Positions 6,220 to 13,500 of a stretch of 31,876 nt of DNA are shown here, in pieces. Positions within the stretch are counted from its first letter, which is position 1. Each line of letters begins with the position of its first letter. The notes under the pieces were generated by a model. The model was not told where the DNA came from, searched no databases, and saw nothing but the letters and a program-made list of their open reading frames with translations. This stretch comes from a virus, in the IMG/VR virus record IMGVR_UViG_3300021092_003951, positions 1 to 31,876 of that record, one strand, 5' to 3'. A program made the position numbers and the translations under genes.

Positions 6220-6684
6220 CTAAGCCTTGAGACCATCATATTTGTCACTGAAAAGCATATCCATTACCTCATACGGCATTAAAATAAAGCCTCTTGCTGG
6301 ATTGTCGTTTCCACCAAGATTGAATTTTGTTTTTTCGTTAAATTGGTCCTGATGCGAGCGAAGATATCTTTTTAAACGAGCAACAGAAACAACGACAAAC
6401 GCACCTTCCGGCGAATATATATAAACCCACCATTTTGCAGTTGTCACGTTTATTCCGCTCTGAACCCATACCCTGTTTCCTGACGCATCGAGCATCCCTT
6501 GCGGATTTTGATTGGTTTCGATGACCATTTTTCCATTTCTGTACCTATCACTTTTTACCTCAAAATCACTTTCGGAAAGAGATTGAAGAAAACCGGATAT
6601 CAGTTCTTCGCCCATTTTTCCATAAGCAAGGTCTTTTTTAAAATCAAACTTTTTTGACTGCACGTCAAAGGCCGAATTTTTCAT
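6220..6684 (-). CDS. hypothetical protein, possible PD-(D/E)XK-type nuclease
   Basis: This 154-aa protein has an N-terminal helix with G-K-M-G-E-E (about 22-27), then F-E-V-K-S-D-R-Y (about 41-48) and a strand G-K-M-V-I-E (about 51-56). A Glu in the first helix followed by an E-x-K after a strand recalls the PD-(D/E)XK nuclease core, and similar small phage proteins are annotated as resolvase-like. The match is partial and a search is needed to settle it. The C-terminal half is mixed and ends near a proline/glycine-rich turn. AGGA lies 8 nt before the ATG. It is probably cotranscribed with thioredoxin. Confidence 0.6.
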   Translation of the reverse strand: MKNSAFDVQSKKFDFKKDLAYGKMGEELISGFLQSLSESDFEVKSDRYRNGKMVIETNQNPQGMLDASGNRVWVQSGINVTTAKWWVYIYSPEGAFVVVSVARLKRYLRSHQDQFNEKTKFNLGGNDNPARGFILMPYEVMDMLFSDKYDGLKA

Positions 6685-6742
6685 AAAAAAATCCTAACTC
6701 GTTTTGCTGCGTGGGTCAATCTCGTATGGTCGTATTTTGTCC

Positions 6743-7348
6743 TTACGGCTTATTTTTGCAGCGTTTGGCATATTTTTCGCCCCAGGCACAGGGGTCCCAG
6801 GGATTCCATCCATCGGCCTCATACAGCAAATACCCCACCTTTAGGTTGGTCAGCGCATCAAGTAGCGGCTCTTGGGTGCAGATATTAAGTTTGCGGCAGG
6901 CAATCGCCCATTTGTTCCGCTTGGGGTTGTAGTTGACCCCGTTTATTTGGAGAAGGCCACTATCCGACCTATGGTTCCATTCGGTAACGTGGGTGATGTT
7001 GCAGTTTTTATCAACCGCATCGCCCCCACGACGATTTGGGCATCCACCAGACTCTCGCAGGATGATTTCGGCAAGTTTTTCGTGCGTATCTTTGGGCCAG
7101 CCAGCCTCCGTGGCTAGTTCTGGCAACCATGACACATCGCCCCATGTAAATTTTATTTTCGGAGTGGCAATCGATGTTTTTGACTCAAAATTGTCAATAG
7201 ATTTGGTCATTACCGGTTTTGTGGCTGTCTGTTTCGGGGGTGTTGTGGGGTTTGTTGATTGTGGCGAGTATGCCTTGCCAGAGGGGATTCCTACTCCTCC
7301 TATGAAAAGGAGTAAAGAAACTCCCCACCCAATTAAAACTTGATTCAA
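6743..7348 (-). CDS. lytic transglycosylase-like (SLT/GH23) protein with N-terminal signal or anchor
   Basis: This 201-aa protein starts with a hydrophobic segment (about 4-20, VLIGWGVSLLLFIGGVG), which serves as a signal peptide or membrane anchor. A Pro/Thr-rich linker (30-66) follows, then a soluble-lytic-transglycosylase fold. Visible hallmarks are I-I-L-R-E-S-G-G with putative catalytic E99, D-S-G-L-L-Q-I-N (129-136), and a C-terminal G-Y-L-L-Y...G-W-x-P-W (about 172-184). Six cysteines may form disulfides outside the cytoplasm. It should cleave peptidoglycan; lysis or entry are both possible. The start is TTG, with AGGAG 6 nt upstream. A strong promoter with a leader hairpin lies 5' of it. 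Confidence 0.85.
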   Translation of the reverse strand: MNQVLIGWGVSLLLFIGGVGIPSGKAYSPQSTNPTTPPKQTATKPVMTKSIDNFESKTSIATPKIKFTWGDVSWLPELATEAGWPKDTHEKLAEIILRESGGCPNRRGGDAVDKNCNITHVTEWNHRSDSGLLQINGVNYNPKRNKWAIACRKLNICTQEPLLDALTNLKVGYLLYEADGWNPWDPCAWGEKYAKRCKNKP

Positions 7349-7423
7349 TGTTCTCTCCTGTTTTTCGGCGGATGGGACCGGGTTTAGTAATTTTCCCGTT
7401 TATTGCTTTTCTCTGATGTAAAA

Positions 7424-7439
7424 GCCCCCGCCTGGGGGG
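7424..7439 (-). terminator. hairpin plus short T run in the leader of the transglycosylase gene
   Basis: On the minus strand, CCCCC-CAGGC-GGGGG is followed by CTTTTA. It lies immediately after the predicted transcription start and about 75 nt before the TTG start. The T run is short, so this may be an attenuator or only a 5' stabilising hairpin. Confidence 0.4.
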
Positions 7440-7446
7440 TACTTCA

Positions 7447-7475
7447 ATTATAACAAGGAGATTACGGCGATGCAA
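7447..7475 (-). promoter_or_regulatory. promoter of the transglycosylase gene
   Basis: On the minus strand, TTGCAT (7470-7475) lies 17 bp from a perfect TATAAT (7447-7452), which is preceded by TGT as an extended -10. This is the best sigma70-type promoter in the window. Confidence 0.65.
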
Positions 7476-7483
7476 ACACCGCT

Positions 7484-7509
7484 AAAACCCAATAAATATT
7501 GGGGTTTTT
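7484..7509 (-). terminator. intrinsic terminator after the acidic 90-aa gene
   Basis: AAAACCC-AAT pairs with ATT-GGGGTTTT over about 10 bp with one bulged G. On the minus strand it begins at the stop codon of the 7508 gene and ends in TTTT. It separates that gene from the promoter of the transglycosylase and could also act on the other strand. Confidence 0.6.
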
Positions 7510-7759
7510 AGTCTTCTTCCCCTTCTTCAACAGCCTCCCAAACGTCTTCTACTGGTATTAAATCTATTTCAAGAAGTGAAGATTTCGAGTCGTCAGTTTC
7601 AGCCAAAAGTCGTATATCCATTGTTGCAAGAATATTCGAGCACATAAATGATGAAAATTCTTCTTGGTCGTTTGGGTCGTCAAAAACCCAAATTTCATTT
7701 ATTACTTCTTTAATAATTGTTGTCATTTTTATTATTACTTCATCGTGCTTAGTGGACAT
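7508..7759 (-). CDS. small acidic hypothetical protein
   Basis: This 83-aa protein contains T-T-I-I-K-E-V-I-N-E-I (about 13-23), a central F-x-S-F-M-C-S-N-I segment and a strongly acidic C terminus (EAVEEGEED). I do not recognise it. Three starts are possible: a TTG at 7780, ATG at 7759 and ATG at 7726. I use 7759 because 7780 crowds the divergent ssb promoter, but none has a good ribosome site. An acidic protein with a D/E-rich tail could mimic nucleic acid, though this is speculation. Confidence 0.65.
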   Translation of the reverse strand: MSTKHDEVIIKMTTIIKEVINEIWVFDDPNDQEEFSSFMCSNILATMDIRLLAETDDSKSSLLEIDLIPVEDVWEAVEEGEED

Positions 7760-7761
7760 GC

Positions 7762-7791
7762 TTGACACACTATCACTCAAGCGGCTACCGT
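7762..7791 (+). promoter_or_regulatory. candidate promoter of the SSB gene
   Basis: A perfect TTGACA (7762-7767) is followed after 18 bp by TACCGT (7786-7791), which fits the TAnnnT -10 common in Actinobacteria. Transcription would start near 7798, about 26 nt before the ATG. Confidence 0.45.
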
Positions 7792-7823
7792 GTAGTTACC
7801 ACTCAAAACAAATAGGAGCAGCA

Positions 7824-8330
7824 ATGAATTTAGCACCGGTAACAATCATCGGGAATGTCACGGCAGACCCAGAATTAACCTACACACAGAGCGGGCAGGC
7901 TCGTCTCTCGTTCTCTGTTGCGGTAAATCACGTTTGGTACGACCAAAATGACAACAAGCAAGAAAAGACCAGCTTCCACAATGTTGTTGCGTGGCGCTAT
8001 CTTGCTGAACACGCAGCGCGCACCGTCGAAAAGGGAATTGGAGTTATCGTTTTTGCCCGCCTTGAACAGCGTTCCTACGAAGACAAAGATGGCAATAAGC
8101 GCTCCATTACCGAACTTGTGGCAGAAGAAATTGGAATTGCCACCAAATCACTAGAAACAGTAACTCGCCGACAGGGCAATGGAAACGGTGGCGGAAACCA
8201 AAGACAGTCAAGCGAAAGCTCCGGCTCCCAACCGCGCCAACAACAACAGTCACCGCGTAGAAGCAAGCCGCTTGCCACTGCGTCTGTGCGAAATTCCGAA
8301 CCAGAAGAAGAAATGCCAGAGCCGTTCTGA
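7824..8330 (+). CDS. ssb: single-stranded DNA-binding protein
   Basis: This 168-aa SSB has an OB fold over residues 1-112: the start MNLAPVTIIGNVTADPEL, then F-S-V-A-V-N, W-R-Y-L-A-E, and a later V-F-A-R-L-E-Q-R-S-Y. A Gly/Gln/Ser-rich flexible linker (about 118-150) leads to an acidic tail ending E-E-E-M-P-E-P-F. That tail resembles the partner-binding tip of bacterial SSB, with Pro-Glu-Pro-Phe in place of the usual Ile-Pro-Phe. The ATG at 7824 has AGGAG 5 nt upstream; an in-frame extension to 7752 is unlikely. It protects single-stranded DNA during replication and recombination. Confidence 0.96.
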   Translation: MNLAPVTIIGNVTADPELTYTQSGQARLSFSVAVNHVWYDQNDNKQEKTSFHNVVAWRYLAEHAARTVEKGIGVIVFARLEQRSYEDKDGNKRSITELVAEEIGIATKSLETVTRRQGNGNGGGNQRQSSESSGSQPRQQQQSPRRSKPLATASVRNSEPEEEMPEPF

Positions 8331-8404
8331 TTCCCCCTGGAATTGACAATCGTTTAATTTGCAACAGAGAGGGCAAAAACGACGGTCAATTTTATGAAAA
8401 ATAG

Positions 8405-8432
8405 TTGCAATTTCAATTTACACCTGTAGTGT
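8405..8432 (+). promoter_or_regulatory. candidate promoter upstream of the 8476 gene
   Basis: TTGCAA (8405-8410) and TAGTGT (8427-8432) are spaced by 16 bp. TAGTGT is also the proposed -10 of the 304-aa gene at the other end of this region. A TTGACA at 8343-8348 has no clear -10. Confidence 0.35.
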
Positions 8433-8475
8433 TTGGGGCAGTAAATAAACCACTTATCAAGAGGGAGAAATAAAA

Positions 8476-8721
8476 ATGTCTGACTCAGAGTATGGAAAGT
8501 TAAAAGAAAAAGGCATGAGACGCGGTCGTCCGCGCCACACGCAAGAACAAAAAGAGAAATCACAATTAATAAACACGGCTCGACAGGAAGCGCGTCGTCG
8601 TGCTCACCTTGTTCTCAAAAGCAGGCACATGGACGAATACAACGAAATCTATGATGCAGAACTTTCTGCTTTGCTTTCTGTCGCAACGGAAGAAACAAAA
8701 CAAAAAAGAACACGCAAGTAG
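8476..8721 (+). CDS. small basic helical protein, hypothetical
   Basis: This 81-aa protein is very basic at its N terminus (MRRGRPRHTQEQKEKS, about 14-29) and then forms a long charged helix rich in Arg and Ala (INTARQEARRRAHLVLKSRH). It ends with KQKRTRK. The G-R-P-R string resembles an AT-hook, so DNA binding is plausible. GAGGGAG lies 7-8 nt upstream of the ATG. tRNA-Val follows on the same strand after 28 bp. Confidence 0.7.
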   Translation: MSDSEYGKLKEKGMRRGRPRHTQEQKEKSQLINTARQEARRRAHLVLKSRHMDEYNEIYDAELSALLSVATEETKQKRTRK

Positions 8722-8749
8722 CCAAAAATTTAATCCCGTCCCCAAAACG

Positions 8750-8822
8750 GGGTGCTTAGCTCAGTGGTAGAGCAGCTCGTTTACATCGACCAGGTTCGGG
8801 GGTTCGATTCCCTCAGCACCCA
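8750..8822 (+). tRNA. tRNA-Val (anticodon TAC)
   Basis: This is a full cloverleaf with acceptor GGGTGCT/AGCACCC, D stem GCTC/GAGC, anticodon loop TTTACAT and T loop TTCGATT. The anticodon stem GCTCG/CGACC contains one C-C mismatch at its second pair, which is unusual. CCA is not encoded. Confidence 0.92.
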
Positions 8823-8836
8823 CACACCACGCGCAA

Positions 8837-8998
8837 TTATGAATCAATTTTTTTATCTTCTGTCTCCGGCTGAAAAGATTTAAAAATTTTTTTGAGGTAT
8901 CTTTTTGCCCACTCTCTTTGTTCGTCATTCGACATTTCAAAAAAAACTGGTGAAATTGGAATCATGCTTAAGCCAATCTTTTTCTTACTCTTCTTCAT
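8837..8998 (-). CDS. small hypothetical protein (53 aa)
   Basis: This short ORF begins MKKSKKKIGLSMIPISPVFF and continues with a charged helix (NDEQREWAKRYLKKIFKSF) and an acidic end. It overlaps the stop of the next upstream gene by 14 bp, with GGGGAG just before its ATG. Its initiator is ATG at 8998; a second ATG 33 bp downstream is also in frame. The content looks like a real protein, but no family is recognised. It is the last gene of the long minus-strand run and converges on tRNA-Val. Confidence 0.55.
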   Translation of the reverse strand: MKKSKKKIGLSMIPISPVFFEMSNDEQREWAKRYLKKIFKSFQPETEDKKIDS

Positions 8999-9179
8999 AA
9001 TCTCCCCACCCATCATCTAGTGTCTCTTCGTCTTTGGGTTTATATTTTTTTTGCATATATGCGAATATCGTGTCAAGGTCGAGCTTGTGTTCAATTCCGG
9101 AGTTTCTTGTTGCACCATCAATTGCTATTAAATTTGCCGTTTCCGAAGAAGGAAAGCTTATTCCACCGATTGTTGTCAT
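8985..9179 (-). CDS. hypothetical protein (64 aa)
   Basis: This small protein has a beta-rich N terminus (MTTIGGISFPSSETANLIAI) and an acidic tail (DEETLDDGWGDYEEE). I do not recognise it. Its ATG lies 1 bp after the stop of the gene upstream, and GAGGAAT within that gene's end is a good ribosome site, so translation is coupled. Confidence 0.65.
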   Translation of the reverse strand: MTTIGGISFPSSETANLIAIDGATRNSGIEHKLDLDTIFAYMQKKYKPKDEETLDDGWGDYEEE

Positions 9180-9180
9180 T

Positions 9181-9366
9181 TTATTCCTCTACTCCTCTAT
9201 TTTTTCGTTTTGTTTTTTTGTGTACCCTTTTTTTTGAACCGTAATATTCCAACTCCAACCATTCATCAAAATCCTCATAAGCACCAGGCGTCATTCTCAT
9301 ATATCTCTCATATTCCTTTAGAAGTTCAATGTATTCGTCGTCATCTTCATCAAATTGCCTACCCAT
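9181..9366 (-). CDS. hypothetical protein, acidic then basic (61 aa)
   Basis: The first two-thirds is very acidic and aromatic (MGRQFDEDDDEYIELL, then EDFDEWLELEYYG) and the tail is strongly basic (KKRVHKKTKRKNR). This split charge is striking, but I cannot assign a family. It begins 15 bp after the gene upstream and runs directly into the next one, so it belongs to the small-gene operon downstream of the giant gene. Confidence 0.65.
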   Translation of the reverse strand: MGRQFDEDDDEYIELLKEYERYMRMTPGAYEDFDEWLELEYYGSKKRVHKKTKRKNRGVEE

Positions 9367-9381
9367 AAAAATGCATTACTG

Positions 9382-9876
9382 CTATTCTCTTGCTTTTTTG
9401 CCGGCTTTTGCTGCCGCGTCGGTGTTGGACACAAATTGTTTTCCAGCTCTACTGCCCAAAATTTTCTTTTTATTGGTTGCCGCACGCTGCGCTGGAGTCA
9501 TTTTTTTCCAAGCCTTAGCAGGGAGGTATCTTCTCATTCCGCCAGGTCTATTTGCAGGCTTGCCGTCGCTTGTGGTCCATTTTTCTCTTGTCCATTTAGA
9601 TAAAGAGCGTTGACTTTTTTTCTTTTTGCCCCTGTATCCGCCACCGGCTTTTCTATATTCAAGCGCAACAAGTTGAGCTTTTCTTGCAGACCACTGCCCA
9701 GGCCGTCCACCCTTCGAGCCAGCCATTATTCGATTCTTAATTGATTCTCGAAGTTTTGGCTTTGTGTAATTCATCGCAGCAGTTTTAACCAAAACAGAAG
9801 AAGCTTCAGAAACAAAAGAATTCACAGTTGCCTCAACCCAGGCAGCTGCAACATCTGAATTCTTAAAACGGCGCAT
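9382..9876 (-). CDS. basic protein with DUF5872/DUF6321-like C terminus
   Basis: This 164-aa protein is lysine/arginine-rich. The segment G-R-P-G-Q-W-S-A-R-K-A-Q-L-V-A (about 60-74) and the following S-L-S-K-W-T-R-E-K-W...R-Y-L-P-A-K-A-W (about 91-122) match my memory of the small domains DUF6321 and DUF5872, found in phage and giant-virus proteins; a profile search would settle this. The role is unknown, probably nucleic-acid or virion-associated given the charge. The start at 9876 (MRRFKNSD) is chosen because the longer ORF overlaps the upstream gene. It still overlaps that gene's end by about 14 bp. Confidence 0.75.
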   Translation of the reverse strand: MRRFKNSDVAAAWVEATVNSFVSEASSVLVKTAAMNYTKPKLRESIKNRIMAGSKGGRPGQWSARKAQLVALEYRKAGGGYRGKKKKSQRSLSKWTREKWTTSDGKPANRPGGMRRYLPAKAWKKMTPAQRAATNKKKILGSRAGKQFVSNTDAAAKAGKKARE

Positions 9877-10159
9877 TTTGTATTTTCTCCATATTTGAAT
9901 CTTTATCTTTTTCTGCAAGTTTTGACAGTGCACCAGAAAATGAAAGACGTATATGTCTTGGAAGACTTTTATACCAGGAAAAACTAGCTATTTCTTTGAT
10001 TTCGTTTTCACCCAAGTCGTCCAAAGAGCTTTTTGCCATGCCAAGAAATTTTAAGACGTCATCAGGACTTGTCATTTTTTGGATATCGGGTCGACCACCC
10101 TTTATCCAATCTGCATTGTCTATGGTTGAGTCAATATTGATAATTTTTAGTTTTGCCAT
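9863..10159 (-). CDS. hypothetical protein (98 aa)
   Basis: This small helical protein has D-W-I-K-G-G-R-P-D-I (about 17-26), then two predicted helices (DDVLKFLGMAKSSLDDL and HIRLSFSGALSKLAEK). I do not recognise the family. It sits between the 107-aa gene that follows the giant ORF and the basic DUF-like gene, in the same strand and with short spacing, so it may serve the same function as the giant protein. Confidence 0.65.
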   Translation of the reverse strand: MAKLKIINIDSTIDNADWIKGGRPDIQKMTSPDDVLKFLGMAKSSLDDLGENEIKEIASFSWYKSLPRHIRLSFSGALSKLAEKDKDSNMEKIQNAPF

Positions 10160-10176
10160 GAGAGTACCATTTTATA

Positions 10177-10500
10177 TTAGTAAACAATCCCGGTTTCAGA
10201 AGAATCATATGTTCTTTTATCAGTTATATCTGTCATTTCGACACTGTCCAAAACAGAATCTCCAAACATTTCTTTAAAATACTGTCTCACCATATGAAGA
10301 AATATTTCTGCTCTTTCGAACTGATTTTCGGGTTGTGGAGATGTCGATATCAGAAGGGTTCCCCCAAGGGCCAAAACAACAGTTGGAGGCTCGTTCTCTA
10401 TCATGTATTCAGCAAAACTTCGTGGCGAATAGCTCCAGTAGCCCGGGGATTTTTCTATTCCTTGAACCTCCTGAGTCCCAGCACGCACCCTAATCAACAT
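10177..10500 (-). CDS. hypothetical protein (107 aa), coupled to the giant ORF
   Basis: The ATG overlaps the last 11 bp of the 4668-aa ORF in another frame, so translation is probably coupled. The protein starts MLIRVRAGTQEVQGIEKSPG. It has a hydrophobic beta-like centre (P-P-T-V-V-L-A-L-G-G-T-L-L-I-S, about 39-53) and an amphipathic helix (ERAEIFLHMVRQYFKEMF). I do not recognise it. Its coupling to the giant gene is the main clue: a small partner, chaperone or immunity-like protein for one of its enzymatic modules is possible but unproven. Confidence 0.7.
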   Translation of the reverse strand: MLIRVRAGTQEVQGIEKSPGYWSYSPRSFAEYMIENEPPTVVLALGGTLLISTSPQPENQFERAEIFLHMVRQYFKEMFGDSVLDSVEMTDITDKRTYDSSETGIVY

Positions 10501-13500
10501 TGTTAGCTCTTTCTTTGTTGTTTAAATACGATTTTTGAATTTCCTGAACTAATGGAGCTAACGCAAACACGACAACCGGGTGTGTTTCGTTAAGGTCACT
10601 ATCCGAAATTGACAGAGCGTCAAAATCAGCGCTATTTTCTTCAGATTTGATTGAATGATTAGCTCTTGGTTTTCTATTAGAAGCTTGAACGTATTCAAGA
10701 TACAGTTTCATGAACTTTTCTGCTCTCTCCGCGTATCTTAAGTTGTCAAGCGATACTGGTGAGCCAGCAAAAAGAAACCAAGTAGTAAAAGATTCGGCAA
10801 AATTTTCCACGTTATTTCTTTGTCCATACTCACTTGTTGGAAATGGAACATTATCAACCAACTCGCTAAAGAAATCCGGAATCCCTCCGGGAACGCTCTC
10901 CTCAATATCTCGGGCCGCAAAATCAAGGGCGTGAGCGAGTTCGTGTATTGTTATGGCATATGTAGCGCGTTGTTTTATGTTTTGATAATATTTCGATATT
11001 ACTTTCCTGCGCAGCTTTATTTGTTCTTCAGAGAAGTAAATCCCCCCATACTTGTCTTTCATGTCCTCTGTTGGTATTGGATTTTCCTTATAGTCCCATC
11101 CAAGTCTGGCGAAAAGGTCGTCCACCATTTTTGGCAATAAATATCTTTTGCTCAAAAAACCGTTTTCGCCTCTTTCGTTTGCGTAGAGCCTGGTTGCCCA
11201 CCGACTCCCCCTGTTGTACATGTCCGTATCCCTAGCGTCTTCCTCGCTTATGTTTGTGTCAATCCGGCTACTATAAATGCCAACATCTTTTGCTATCATA
11301 CTCATTAGTTCGTCAATATTAATGCGCACAACCCCACCGCTATTATCTTGTTTTGGTTTGTCTTTAAAGAAATTTTTCAAAAGTTCTTTCTCTTTGGCAT
11401 CCATGGTCTCTACACCACGTTTATCAAATTGTCTTTCCTCAAACGTGCCGTAATAACTAGGCCTAAGAGGGTCTTTTGAATTTTTTATTATTACCACTGG
11501 AAATTTTTCTTTGTCAATTTGAAGATTTTTTACAAAATCATCAATCGCTTGAAGTGAACCATAAATTGCTGGTTCTGACGACTTGGAAATTTTTTCATCA
11601 AAAACTATATGCAATCCGTGTGTTTTGTAAAAGTAATCTCCTATTTTCTCTGGCGTATTACCAAATTTTGTCTTAAGCTGTTTGATGGTCGCCATGTTTG
11701 GCAAATTTCTCTTATCGCGGCCATAATCAAACGAAATCGGACCATTTTTGATTATCGAATCGTTATCTCTTCTCCCGGAAGAAATTCTTTCGTCTGGCGA
11801 ATAATCTGGAAGATTTTTTAGTCTGCGCAATAATGACTCCGCCATGCCTCTATTCATTTCATATCTGTAATTGATGTAGTCGTTGGCGATGCTGAGGAGA
11901 CCAGAAGACATTTTGCTTGTATCTTTTGAAGCCATTAAGCGACCAATCTGTCTTCTTAATGAACTATCATCTGTGGCACCAGAAGAAAGTCTTTCGTTGG
12001 ATTTTGGAATAACGACAGCGCTATTTCCCGGCCTTGCTGCACTTGCGAGAAGCAAACCAACGGTGAATCCCATGTGTTCTCCATCAACGTCCCTGTCTCT
12101 GAAGAAAAGCGCCTGCATGCCAGTCGTAAGTATTTCGTAATGCGTATGGCGCTCATAAAATTTGTTTCCGTAAAACTTTCCTGCATATTCTTCGAGCCAC
12201 TCATCTTTTATTGCTACTTCATCATCTTTATAGTGTGTATTGCCACTAATTGTGCTTAATTTTTGACCTTTTTCTCCCTTTTTCCTTCTACTCATGAAGA
12301 ACAAATACTCAAGGGCGCTGACCCAGTTATTTGCGGACTCAATACCATGCACGGCTTCGTGTAATTGAGTGGACTCCCATGCCCTTCGCACCGCCACATC
12401 GGAACTGAGTATTTTATCCGTAGATGCGGTTTTTATTAACACCAATGAATTACCGTCACTGTCAAGCTTGCTGCTGGCGGATGCTCTACCCTTAAATCCG
12501 AGAAGAGAAACAAATTTTAGTTTTCCTCTACGTGTTAATTGATTTTGGCTTACTCCATTTATATCCCAAAAATCATCATCCTCTCGTATAAATTCTAAAA
12601 CTTCTGATTGCGAACCATCAATTAGTGATTTTGGCAAAAACGAGACAATTTTTGCTTTTGCATTCAAAACGGCGCGCAAAAGGTCATCGCCAACTCGACG
12701 CCTTTCCATTTCTCGCGGTGATTGCCTTATCTGTCTATACACTCTGAATCTGTCAAAGTATTTATCTTCATCAGATGCATCTTTTACGGATGGTACGTCA
12801 AGAGAAACATCATATATTTCCATATCTGTGTCGGTGTCAAATGGGTCCGAAAATACAACGCCAGCTGATTCGAGAACATCAATAACTTTTTGCTGTTGTA
12901 CTTTCAAAACTCGGTCGGCCGCCCAATTTTCAATTTGGGTAAACGTCATGCTTTCCCATTCGGCATTCAATTCGTCGATATCCATGTTGTTGTTTTCTGT
13001 TGGTCTAATTACTTCAGTTTGAAATCCGGCAGTGTCTAGTTTGTTTATTTTTTTGATTTCTTCAACAACCAATTGTCTTTCCTTATTTGATTTTTTTGCG
13101 GCATCAAACGAAAGTTTTTTAAGCTCAACTTTTCTTGTTCCGGCAGGCAATATTGTTTTATCTGGTAGCTCAATATCCGCTTCTGTTGCAACATCTAAGA
13201 CTTTTCTCTCCAATGATTGAACCGAGTCAGAAGCAAGGATTTTTTTAACTTGAGCTAGGAATATTGTTTTTCTATCTTCGGCTGGAATCGCTGTAAATGC
13301 TTTGAGATTTCTTTTTATATCTTGCACAAATGTTTGATATCTTTTGGGAAGTTCATGAAAATCAATTCTCTTTAGACTGGAAATTACTCCATCTTGGCTC
13401 CCATTATCTATTGATATTTCAATTTCCTGACCAAAATCATCAATGTCGATTAGGTAATGTTCATTTCCCGCTTTAATGCGTATGGTCGCCTCGCCAATAT

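Noticed and set aside
7194-7475. 93-aa ORF overlapping the transglycosylase start
   Set aside because: It runs through the promoter, leader hairpin and signal-peptide region of a well-supported gene and has low-complexity, non-protein-like content.
8343-8348. TTGACA downstream of ssb as a promoter
   Set aside because: No acceptable -10 lies 16-19 bp downstream; the TTGCAA/TAGTGT pair at 8405-8432 is a better candidate.
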